Shown: positions 1 through 11,497 of the stretch, one piece after another
Layout: the number at the start of each line of letters is the position of its first letter
How positions within the stretch are numbered: the stretch's first letter is position 1
DNA from: Protula sp. h YS-2021
Lineage: Eukaryota; Annelida; Polychaeta; Sabellida; Serpulidae
NCBI GenBank assembly: GCA_949752745.1
Contig: OX457033.1
Location: 22,053,199 to 22,117,198, forward strand
DNA: 64,000 nucleotides
Direction of reading: 5' to 3'
Notes under the pieces: model-generated
The model's database searches: none
Seen by the model: only the letters and a program-made list of their open reading frames with translations
What the model was told of the DNA's origin: nothing
Position numbers and translations under genes: made by a program

Positions 1-1073
1 CATTTGTAGTAGTGACTTATCAGAAATTATCGTGTTCTAACACAGCATGCTTGCGATTCAAGCATGTGGTTAGAAAGCACTGTACACACCTTAATACACA
101 GGCATTCGTGAACAGCTGTTAATTGCTGTAAACTACTCCTGTGAGCTTTCCTACGCTACTTCCAGCAGGACGTATTTACGAACTACTTCTGAATTCCCAC
201 AAAAATTAAAATAGCAGAAAATTCCTTTTGTATGACAGTTTTCTTACTTTACACAGCCAAGCCATAATGGTTTTGTTGTTCCACGTTGTATCAAGGCATA
301 CGCACCAAGTGCTCAATTTCTCAACAACAGTTTTAGACCATTTCCGTAAATTTAAATTAATTTCATTATTCAAATTCGTTTTTTTTTTAAGTCTGAGAAA
401 CTGGGACCAGTAAGAGTATTGACATTCAATGGTTCCTCTTTGCAGGACGGGATGACAGGGCCAACAATCCCCCCCCCCTCCCCCCCCGTAATATAAAAAT
501 CTTAAAATGCCTCTCATGCAAATAAGCCCATAAATAAATCTTACCTAGCAGTTAAGTGATTGTAGCGATCTTTCTTTCGTCAATACTTCGCGGCTTATAC
601 TCAGAAAGTTTCACTTTCTGTATTATTTGCTAAGTTCTTATGGCAGTATGTATCATTGTTTTTTCTACATTTTCGTAATTGTTTGGAAGTAAGCCACATG
701 CTAAATGGTTTCATTAAATATTGCAATTAACTATATTTTAGTTAAGAAAGAGAAACAGGGTGGTGTTACACCCAAAAAAAGTGGGCGTGATACTGTGGGG
801 AAAGAGGTTGTTTGCACGGAAGACAAGGGTGTAACACAAAACTTTCCAAGGAAACTAATATATACACGTGTGTTGTGCAACGCATCAGGTCTATTAAAAG
901 CGTTTTATTTACAACCTTTTCATAGGTGCTATCTTCAGCACATATTAGTATTTTACGTAAAGGTCTATTTATGGAAATTTTAACTATGATAAAAAATGAT
1001 AAAACATAAAAATGACATGGACATTGAACGCTTTTTAACAACAATATGAGAAAAACAACTCAACAAATATGAA
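1..1073. other. Non-coding flank
   Basis: No coding region is supported here. The stretch is AT-rich with a C tract near 470-487. A minus-strand AATAAA (TTTATT on plus, about 904-909) lies 165 bases beyond the stop of the exon at 1074-1232 and could serve as its polyadenylation signal. Confidence 0.4.
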
Positions 1074-1232
1074 TTATTTTCGAACTGATCTTGCCTCTAA
1101 GTCATCTGGAAGGTCAGATATGAGGTCAGCCGAGGCCAAGCTTGGACTAAGCAAAGTCGACAGCTCTTCCTCTCCAACAAACCTCTCAAGGTCATTCTCT
1201 GAAAACACAGACACAGCAACATGAATTCGATC
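1074..1232 (-). CDS. Terminal exon of an unidentified gene
   Basis: A strong acceptor (long T-rich tract then TTTGCAG) opens a 53-codon frame running to a TAA stop at 1074. The encoded tail is acidic and well-composed, with stretches such as VSVFSENDLERFVGEEEL and ISDLPDDLE, and has no low-complexity bias. I do not recognise the family. Upstream exons would lie at higher coordinates on this strand, between 1.2 kb and the zinc-finger gene, but I could not place them with confidence. The acceptor, exact codon phase and amino-acid composition are seen; that it is a real gene end is inference. Confidence 0.5.
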   Translation of the reverse strand, partial: DRIHVAVSVFSENDLERFVGEEELSTLLSPSLASADLISDLPDDLEARSVRK

Positions 1233-2336
1233 CTGCAAATAAAATAAAATTGACTGCAATATGGTCTGTGTTGCCGAACCATTCAGATATTTACTTCCTC
1301 GTTAATAAGCGTCTACATCTGCATGTTGAGATATTACTTGCACTGTCAAAGTCTTAGAAATATTCTTTAAAGGAAAAAAGGGTCTAGATTCATGCAGATT
1401 TAATAAGCTCGGAACCTGGTATCGATGGCATTGTATGAGTTACAGTGTTGTTAAACAAATAACTGCAATCTCCCCCACCCCATCCCCCAATCAAACGATT
1501 ACACAAGGGAGCATGGCTCAGCTGTACATAAATTTAAATACGAACTTCCTTCATCAAATGAGGACGTGAAAAGTTATTAAACCTCCACTTTATGATCTCT
1601 TTGTGTACGATACAAGCCACTTAAGACGCTACAGTAAAATTTATTTTACTGTACTGTACTATACTTACAAGTACTTTACTAGAACAATAAATGCTCAGAC
1701 CAAAAGTGAGACAAAATGAACATTATTCTATTTTCATTTTCTTTTTCTTTTTTTTTTTTTGGTCTGGAGGTTTTAAAATATACATATCGAAAACAAAGTC
1801 AATACTGTGAAAACACTAAGCAATATTGATTGTATGTAAACGAACACTTTCAGAAACACATGGTTCTTTTCATTGTTATGAAGCACTTACGATGGTGATT
1901 AATTGACTAACACATGAATTTGGCAGGCTATTTCAAGGCGCACAAAAATTTCCGCGTTCATAAAAAAAAAAATAAAACTGCTATTAAGGCGTTGTTTTTA
2001 TGCCACTTTTAAGTTAACTGCATACTGTTACAAAATCCAGTGTCGTTGCACTTAAAATATGCCGGTACCGAATAATCGCATAAAAACTGGATAGATATAT
2101 AATTTTCTCTAGCAAATCGACTATGCAGATAACCGATTTCCATCGAACATATATATAAACGCAAAACGATGGGCGAAAGATGTAGCCGAAAAGCCAAACG
2201 TTGTGTCAACAAGAAAGCATATTTCACGCACTACTCTCATCAGGTGACAACTTCAATCAGCAGCCCTCTTAACACCCCCCCCCCCCCGCACTGAAGCTTT
2301 CATGCATAGCGCTGGGCACTTCCTCATGGTCATTCA

Positions 2337-2594
2337 TAATTGAAGGGGTCCATGCTTGAACTTGATAACTCCACTTATCAGGAAAATGCACTATTACCAC
2401 CACGGTATTTCTTGGCCTCTCTTCTATCACATCTGTAAGTCTTACACCTCAAAACCGATTAGAAGTGGGCTTTTTTTAAGGAAAATGCGATGGGAAAAAC
2501 CTATGTTTGTTACTAAAATTTCAAACTTTAAAAGCGTTTTTCTCCACTTCTGATAACTGCAGTTATCAGGTTTATGCATGGACCCCTTCAATTA
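2337..2594. mobile_element. MITE-like foldback element with 19-bp TIRs
   Basis: The ends are perfect inverted repeats of 19 bases (TAATTGAAGGGGTCCATGC at 2337-2355 and its reverse complement at 2576-2594). If the outer TA is a target duplication, the element starts ATTGAAGG, as in Tc1/mariner-derived MITEs. A 20-bp perfect palindrome (2550-2569) sits just inside the right end, and a related GATAACT...TTATC motif lies inside the left end. There is no coding capacity. The family assignment is inference; the inverted repeats are seen directly. Confidence 0.7.
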
Positions 2595-4856
2595 ATATCT
2601 GGCAGTGAATTAAGTGCACCATTTTCCTGCAAAACGACGTACGTTCCAACGGAGCAGGGTCGGTATAACTTGTAGTATTCAGTACTACTGCGATATACTG
2701 TATTTGAACGGACTCTAATTCTAAGTAATTACATAGTTACAGAAGCATTACAGCTTGGTCAAAAGACAAACAGCTGAAAAGCAAAGGAGGTGTCAACAAA
2801 TTAAAGCGGCTTGATTTTCACCAGAAAACAGCCACGCCACAGGCTCGTAATTAACCCGATATAACACAATCAACATCTATACTCAAGTGCAATATCAAGT
2901 TTCAACCCAACTTTTTAGTTTGTACTTGGAAATGCGTATAGGTGTGCTTGATATAGTGTTATAACTGATTTTTTTTAACCAGGCATGCACATGTTTATCT
3001 GTTAGCAACGGAAAAACTGGGGGAAATATTCAACATCTGTTTTTATAATAACATTATCCGACTAACCATAACATTGCTGAAAACATTTGAAATTCTACTG
3101 CGCTTTTGTGGTGATTATTAACCAGGAAAACAGGTACTTTGCACCGTGACACATAATTGTCTCCCATATGAACTGGGTTTCCAAGGAAACCATTGTTGTC
3201 ACTAAGTTTCTTTCGACATGGTCTGGCGGCACACAACAATTGATACGAATTGGCAGACCCCCCCCCCCCCCCCCCCTCCCCTCAAAAGGAACGGGTAATT
3301 GCTTCTAACACGCAAGCGGTCTCGTTGCTGAATTCTGAAAAAAAAATTAACAAGTGGTCACTCGAATATCATAATTCTATCAACTATTCTTGGCCTTGGG
3401 TCTTTGAAGTCCCTACCTCTCAACCCCCATGATTTGTTATACTTCTCCTGGTACATGCCATGAAAATGCCAAGTCAAGCGGGTTAAAAACGTCGCCCTAG
3501 TGCTGTAAACAAGCTTTTTAAATCATGCAAAGCTGTACGAATGTGTAACAACTGTTTGCATTTTTTCTGCATGAATATTTACAAAAGAACTAAACAGTAT
3601 AACAAGTTTGAGCACAATTTTATAGGGGGTGTAAGCAACTATTTTTACATTAGTTGCAATGCTCTGATTTAAGTTGCAAAATTCCAGTGCAAAAACTTCA
3701 TCACAACCAGCAGGAACAAAGGGAGTTGTGGGCAGTTAAGGGTTTGAACTGGTCAAAATCTACTGCTCACTGGTGTCCCCGCCTCTACCAGCCGTCCTAG
3801 CCCTGCATCATTCTAATTAAAGGGCATCTGACTAACAAATAAGGCCAAGCTATGATCATATTTCTGTCGACGAGTTTCTCCCAATGCGATCTTTGTCAGT
3901 ATGTAATGATATGAAGAAATATTGACTGCGGTCGCTGCGCAGACATATGAAACTCTTCATGCAACATGTGTCCAATGCATTAACTCCATGCTGTGAATTA
4001 CTTTGATCTGTTTATTGTAAACTCATAAATTATGAAATCTCTTTTAAAATAGATCTAGCACAATCCCAATCTCAAACCTTGTCAGATTCAAACTGAATTA
4101 TTTTTCTCACTGGAATTTTCTAGTGCAATTAATCTAACCCAATTAAAAATAACTTGGAACAAATAACCGGGGTGATGTTTCTGAACGACAACTCTAATCC
4201 CAGTCTTTCATTCCCCACCCTCATCCCTCTTCTCTCCCTATTTCAATCTTTCTGCTTTGAAATATACCCCCAAGCGTTGTATTTTGGAGATTTTAAAGCA
4301 ACAGAATGTACGAAATCTGTGCTACATAAAGCACTTGCACTTACGCCAATTGTCTGGGTTGAATTCGCTTCTAGGTGAGAAAATCTGCCGAAACCATGGC
4401 AACGCCATAGCAACCGTGATGTCCTCACAATGATTTCCTCCAATATCCAATCAATGACTGTTTATACTTAACGGATTAAGTGTTACAATGACAATATCCC
4501 GTAGTATTGTCTTGGCAACAGTAACCTCAGTATTGCAACGTGTCTTTATTTTATAAACGCAAACAAACAAGTGTGTCTAGAACCATTAAATGTTCAGGAA
4601 AGTGATTTCTTTGAAGTGCGTATCCAAAAAAACCAATTACCAATTTGTCTTCTATAAACATTCAACTCAAACCACATGCAACTTTCCAGTGAATAATTCA
4701 CAACAGTACGCGTCGTAAATGACTGTTCACAGCAATTACTGGCTTTTTCTAATTACACACAGCAATATAAAAATTCTAGCATGCATCTCTTAATGAATTC
4801 ACTTTTTTAATTTCAGAGCTGTATCCACATTTTGTGCACTGTTACGTTTGCCAGTG

Positions 4857-5005
4857 GTGAGAATGAACCATATGTTTTGTAGTAGACACGTGCGTTGTTG
4901 TTTCCTCAGCCATGCATGTTCTGTGAATGACGCTGTGCCACAGCAGTTGTAAAGTCCAGAGCCAAATATAGATATGTCAGGGTGCTGAAGTACTAAGTGT
5001 CTTAT
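4857..5005 (-). CDS. Possible internal exon, unidentified
   Basis: After an acceptor-like AAATGCAG an open frame encodes about 49 residues, including HPDISIFGSGLYNCCGTA, before a possible donor (AAAC then GTAACA). The frame stays open to a stop at 4799. The composition resembles an armadillo-type helical repeat, but the polypyrimidine tract is poor and no partner exon was found. Could be chance. Confidence 0.2.
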
Positions 5006-7739
5006 CTGCATTTCAATGCCCCAGGGTATTCATACGCGGGTGTTTTCTCATTCAGAATTTTTCACGTCAACAATAGAGAGGTACTCGAATTGCGACACCC
5101 GTCTTGCTATCTCTACATCACCCACAGAAAACAATGCCCTCAAAAGTTCTTGTTTCAAAAACAAAACCTCAACATTAGCCGTAGATCAATATAAGATACA
5201 TCTGGTACACACATAGACGGCAGCTTATCAATACATATCTCAATACTCAACATATTAAAGATGCAGAAACTGCCATTGAAGTGACCTGGGTTTTAAATTA
5301 TTTTAATGCACCGCATGTCACAGGTGCTGTAATTACGCCGATGCGGGGTTTTCAACTTTTTTTGTTGCAAAGGTCAGAAATGAAATGCAGGGCTTCAGCA
5401 CAAACAAAGAGCAGTTCATTCAAATCTGTAAGAACCTTACAGCCGCCAAAAATAAGCAAAGTGCCTTCACATAATTATTTTAATATTCGGTGTTGTTCAA
5501 CAACCAACCTCTTCGGCATTCCGCGAAAATGATACACATAAAAGAGCGGAATTACTTTTAAAATATCCATCCACTCTGTACTTACACATAACAGATAAAT
5601 CTCATCAGAAGTCAGCTGTTTTAAAACAACGCTTTAATATTACGTCTTTCTTTTGCACGTTATGTGACAAGAAACCGTTATAACAAGACATTATTCAAGC
5701 TTTGGCAAACCAGGCAGATTTTAAGAAGCTGAGCATTTTTCCGGCAGCTTTTCCCTTCTGCTTTCGCTTCGACAAACCGGAACGTGATCCCAAAACCTAC
5801 AGTTTCATTTCTAGCCAAACTCAACACAGTATCTTACATTCTCTTGACAAAATGCCAACCAGACCAAATGAATTTTGTTCTTGAACAAACAGGAAGATAA
5901 AAACAGTCAATCACATCATGAAATCATAGATACCCATAAATCAGTCACATCGCTTTGCCTTTCTTCAGAGCGCAATAGAAAAGTAATGCTCACTTTAACC
6001 CCAAATGCCCATTTTACTTTCCCAAATAAGCTGCTTGCATGCGTATCGCTAAGAAGATCAACCATGACCGCAATAATCAAGTTTGCTCTGAAAACGTGAT
6101 CCCAGCTAAATATATTCACTTTGGATGCTAACGGAAATATAAACTAGGTATTCAATAATTATTGTTCAAACCTGGTCATACAGACCAACATTTACGTCTA
6201 CCAGTAACGCCATCTAGATTATCTTTGATGAAGTGTTTTCACTTTAAACTGAAAGTGAGCAATGTTTAAGTCAACAGAACTTACGTATACCCGTATAATT
6301 GCGGTGTTATTTAACACGAGTGACTTTGAATTGCAATCCACGAAAACTACCACGATTACATGGCCCTCTGTGATCACAAATAACTTGTAAATGAAAAACG
6401 TAATACAAAAAAAATGCAATGAAGTGTCATGAATAAAGAAATGTTGTTATAAACTTAAGTCTCCCATAGAAAGCTATCTGCCTGACAGGGTAGGCAATAA
6501 TGTCAACAGGGGCTGGGATTCCTTCCTCCTGTAGAAACAATGTTCTCCTGATAAGAAACAGGGGGAAGTGGGAAGAAACCTATTATCTCATCAAAAACTT
6601 AGCATTATTATTTAGGCATATGCTACTCACTGATACGATAAAGCCAACCACTATTCCGCCGTATGATAAATTACAGCTAAACGATACGCATACTGGTATG
6701 AAAAAGGTGAGCCAATACACCTATAACTTAATTTATTCAAGCAAAGCCTTGAGCAAATTTAAAAAATACTAAGAAAACACTAAGAATCAAATACTTTCAA
6801 CTGGTCCACTCTCGGTATTTCTTCTGACGTTCAACTAGTTCTCAGAACTATAACTGAAAACTGGTTACAAGGACCTGTCGTTTTTGTTTTTTGTATTTTT
6901 TTATTTCAATTTTCTATTTTTCTATTCATCTTTCTCCCAACCTATCAAACTTCAGAAAGACGTAAGGCGATACGAGTGGGGTAAGCATAGTCCCTACTAA
7001 ATACATCAGGTTGTTTCTAATGATCATTTGGCATTCCCCTAAATTCTAAGATGGCCTCAGCTTAAAACTCGACTTTGTTATGGCCAGTCGAGGCAATCCC
7101 AGTGTTTCCTTCACATCTTTCTTCCTACTGCCACAGGACTGTCCGGATATTACGCACTCCTAATTTTGGTGGGTGTTTAAAAGCCAATTCTCCGACGCGA
7201 AAAAGTTCGACATTTGGCTTCTTTTTTCCACTCCATTAAATCGTTCAATTTCTACCCTGTTTGTTTGCAATGCACATGCAGAACTAATGCCTACTGCATT
7301 ATGACCATGCAAATGCGATTTGCCATATTGCAGTGCAGTTCCCGCAGACCCTTTATATCTTCTAAGGAAAGAAAGGCTAATGTGCGGGATAGGCGCCATA
7401 GCGCACACCAAAAACTTTTTAAATTCTTATGAATTAATGTGTAAGATTAAAACTCGGCAGCCATAGGAGCCATACGCCTGTTAACATGTTTATATTGTTC
7501 TGTCTAAATGGCCCTGGGTACAGCAGCTGCAAGAGGCGGTTGGTTACTCGGGGATGGGATGGCAGAGATGCATTCGTATACAGAGAAATGGCAAGGAGCT
7601 GACTCTGAACTGCAAACACATAGGGCTTCAGCAGGAAATACCAGTTACGGACATGTGTAAAAGGAATATTTTAGGAGTGATCTAATCTACGAGCATACAA
7701 AAAGGCCCCATGTGTAAATGTGGTGTATATGCCTAATCA

Positions 7740-8050
7740 CACATTGGGCTTTTCGAATAAAATGAGCAAATTTCGCATTTCGACTGCAATGAAATCAGGT
7801 ACAAATGAAAGAAATGACCGATGACATATCATCAAAAAAGCTCGGACCATAAACGAAACTTTTTGTTAAAACTTTTAAGAAATTTTATAATAGCATACGT
7901 GTGGGTTGTTAATAACACTATTATTCTTTGTTGCAGAGAAATTATTTCTTTCATATTTTATCCGGTTAGCTTATAATCAAAACGCAGAATTTTTGCGCAT
8001 TCTTTCAGAACGCCCAAAGTGTGGCTTATCAACAATCTGGGCATGTTTAG
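7740..8050. repeat. Dispersed repeat, copy 1
   Basis: This block shares an ordered series of words with 46870-47230: TTCGAATAAAATG, GAAAGAAATGA, TTTGTTAAAAC, ATAGCATACG, GGGTTGTTA, GAGAAAT, ACGCAGAATTT and GAACGCC-AAAGTGTG. The order and spacing are kept over about 300 bp on the same strand, so the two are diverged copies of one interspersed family. No coding potential or terminal repeat was seen. Confidence 0.65.
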
Positions 8051-10576
8051 AGCTCGTACTCGTGTGTAAGAACTGACGTGGGATAAACCAAGATACAAGC
8101 ATATTTACCCGATAGCTGGAGTAAATTGCCATTCATTAGCTGGTTATTTGACTCGGTTATGAAATCCATTGCAAAAAAATACTATTTTTCAATGGATATT
8201 CACCCGATTAAGGGTATTTTACTGTAAAAATCTGCCAGTTCGTGACCACTGGCTTTCCTTCCAGGAAACACCAACAACACTGTAATCTGCAACCAGATTG
8301 AGCTTTGCTTGTTTATTAATAATGCGCATGTGCACAACTCCTTTGTGAAGAGAGTATGGTGTGGCTATTGTCAGGTGTGTATACGTTGTTATAAAACAAC
8401 TGACCTCTGGTAGAATGTAGAATGTAAATAGAAAGTACTATTTTCGCGAAATCCTCAGCGGGTCTGTGGAGTCAAAAAGTGTTACACACAACTGACCGAA
8501 CAACCGAAGAGGTTGGTTGCTGAACAACAGTTAATGAGTCGATGCTCGTGTGTTTTCTCAAAACATTTCAAAGAGGTAAATCAAGCTGGCAAAAGTAAAA
8601 AGTCGCGTACAAAGTGCTTTGTTATCATTTAATTGCCACCAGATAAATGGCAAAAATTAAAAATATATAACATCAATACCAGAAAATAATGAAAGATGAA
8701 TGCTAACTTGTGGGATTGTTCAGTAACTGTCCTTGACAAATACTCATTTTATCGCGTTAGAAGAATGCAAAAATCAACCAAAAACTTAGTTCGTAAACCA
8801 TACCAAATTATATTTTGAAATATCACATACCTGAGCATTGACTGAAGAGAATTATTATTCTCCCCAACAAGAAACAACAACCCATGTAAATTCCTATTTG
8901 AGAGTGATAAAGACATGTGAATCGATACCTAACAATTTTGAGCAAAGATTTATGTCTAAACATAGAACGAGAAATCACTTGCCAAAATAAGTAGGATATT
9001 ACCATTCATCCTGCATGAAGACAATTCCTTTCCCTTTGTAAACAATATGCGACTCTTGAGGCCAATATGGTAATTAAACAGATATTGAAGCCGGTACCTA
9101 AACTTCGAACCTGCTTTGCTTACCTTGGTACTAACACCTAACCTTTCAACCTTTACCCATGGACTAATGTCCAGAATAAACAAATTCATTGTGAAAATAG
9201 TAAGAAAATAGTTTTCCTTCGCCAACGGCAAAGTTTCTTTCTAACAGTGAAAACGGAGCAAAAGAAAATCAATTATTTTGCGCAATATATCAGAGCTGAA
9301 TTATTAAATTACTGAACTGTGTTTGAGCATTGCTTTCAAGTTGTTAAATATAAATGGGAGAATTCTTGCAATTTTTTTCAGTTGTGATACCTTCACCCAA
9401 TGAACTTTGAATATAACAGGTTTTATCTTTATTTCTGCTGCAACAAGAAGAAGGTGTCTACGTAAGTTTATTCTTACGATAAGTGTGTCTGTTTATTTAT
9501 TTTTTTTTCTTTTACTTTTTTTTTGATATCAGCTAGTAGACCCCGAAGCCATCACTACGGTGATCCAGTACTGCATATTACCAACTGCGAAAGCCTCTGT
9601 GTTCTGAACAGCAAGGCTCATTAGCTCAGACGGATATGGCTCCAGTAAAAATAGACTTAACAGTGATTGGCTCTGCCACAGGGAAGTGAACCTTGCAGAA
9701 CATAGGGGTACATATAGGTGACACAAACGACCAGCACGACAATTTGACACAAGAGTCGCAAAGACGGAGACGGTTCAGTTATCACTAGAACAGGTATAAT
9801 CACGATCCGATGTGATCGATGGCGAAGAAGACTATACCCTCATCCAGGATGTCAAGTTTATAACAAGCAATTAGGCGACTGGCCTCATCTATACCTATAT
9901 TTCGACATTTAATGTAAGGTAAGCAACAATTACAAAGAGGAACAGACCAGTGTGTCCGCGGGATTTTCTTCAGCGGGGGCTTGAGAACAGGTTTAGATTG
10001 ATTGGGCCCAAAGTAAACAAACGACGGTGGTTATAACAGACAGTCATTTGGCACCACATAAAGATGCAAACACAAGATATGAAGAAGGGGTGAATGCATG
10101 ATCACAAAAGCGAGCAAACGAAAAATTCTCTAAACGGGCAGTTCTTCCGACAAGGAAATCTCGTGCCCCGCGAGACCGAACACAAAAATTCGATTCCCGA
10201 ACCGCTAACTTCGGCAAAATTGCGAACCTTATATATATGCGTAATATTTTGAGAACCCCTGCAAGAGGCGGCGATGATTCGTAAAGGGATAATTTGGCGC
10301 ACACATTTCTTTTTTTGTACAACACTGTGACTATGTTTTTTGCTGACAAATAATTTTTCTGTTTTTATTCTTATTATTTTCCCATATAAACACAGATATT
10401 ATATATACTGGAACGTAACTTGCTGTACAATTTGAAAATACACCAAAATTGTGAGAGAAGAATGCTTTTACACAATACACAGGGCAAAGGTCATCTGTAG
10501 CGACAAACCTGGCAACAGTAGGCTATGGTAAAAAAAAACTTTCTTGCTTTCGTCCTTGCTCTTTTGAGTTCATGTA

Positions 10577-10582
10577 TTTATT
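10577..10582 (-). promoter_or_regulatory. Polyadenylation signal of the zinc-finger gene
   Basis: AATAAA on the minus strand (TTTATT on plus), 140 bases beyond the stop codon at 10722. Position and motif fit a 3' UTR end. Confidence 0.45.
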
Positions 10583-10721
10583 AAAGGTACGGCATATAAC
10601 AAACAGGGAACATCACTCAAGCAAAAACAGCCCCCCTTTTTTCTCGTATAATACCTACAGTTATCGTGCCCCCCATCCTACTCCACCCTCCAATATTAGG
10701 AGCTTTCAACGTACACATCTA

Positions 10722-11497
10722 TCACTGCTGAGTTAGATCGATTTTTTTGTAGCATTCAAGTGCTCGAACATGAACCATTAGAGCACTTCGCTCTATGAAT
10801 TCCATATTACACACCGGACACATGAAATTGTTCTCTAATTCGGTGAGATGGCATTTCATGTGTTTGCCAAGATTTGAGCGCGATGCAAATTTGGAGAAGC
10901 AGAGAAAACATGAAAACGGTTTAAGTCCCGTGTGCGTATTCAAGTGTTCCTTCAAATGATTCTTCTGCCGGAATTTGCGCGCACAAATGTCACACTCGAA
11001 GGGTCTGACGTCATCATGGATCATCTTGTGCCGGTTTAAAATCGACTGTTGGGAAAACGAACGCTTGCACACGTCGCATTGTATGGGTTTTGAATTCGAA
11101 TGGGTGCGCATGTGCACGTTCAGATTTCGACGCGATTTTAAAGTCAAACTGCACACGCTACATTTCAGTTTGTTTGCTTTACAAGAAGCTAAATGCAAAC
11201 GAATGGTTTTCTCGGTTGGGAAGAGTTTCTCACAGACAAGGCATTGGTATTCAAATTGTTTCGCCACCTGCTGAAAATCACGTTCCAAATTGTTGTTTAA
11301 AACATCGGTACTCGATTCCGCTTGTATTCGCGGTACAAAACTTTCGTCGTGTTTTAATGACCTCGGGCTATCTCCAGTGGTTAAGTCTAAAGGCGAATTT
11401 TCAACCTGCTCCTGGTCGCTATAACCTGACAGATGCATCCGATGACTTTCTTCAGCCGAACTGCAATCTAAGTCTTTTCCTGCATCTTCTTGAAAAC
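10722..11497 (-). CDS. Zinc-finger gene, last exon
   Basis: Opens after CTTTTCAAG with GFQEDAGKD and ends IDLTQQ-stop. It carries a cluster of six knuckles: C2HC ([21 protein letters not shown]), four C2H2 (starting CSVC, CDVC, CDIC, CFLC) and a final C2HC ([19 protein letters not shown]). A motif SPLDLTT, similar to PxDLS CtBP-binding motifs, lies near its start; that function is speculative. Confidence 0.93.

Larger units (their letters stand above)
1233..10721. other. Largely gene-free region
   Basis: I see no recognisable protein family here. It contains a foldback/MITE element (2337-2594), poly-C tracts near 2273-2287 and 3260-3276, a weak exon candidate at 4857-5005, a dispersed repeat copy (7740-8050) and a polyadenylation signal near 10577. 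The open frames are short and lack convincing splice sites. It may be intron of the gene ending at 1074 plus 3' flank of the zinc-finger gene. Confidence 0.4.

Noticed and set aside
9529..9750. 73-codon minus-strand frame with an acceptor-like start
   Set aside because: Two overlapping frames look equally protein-like and no partner exon was found; not enough to call a gene.
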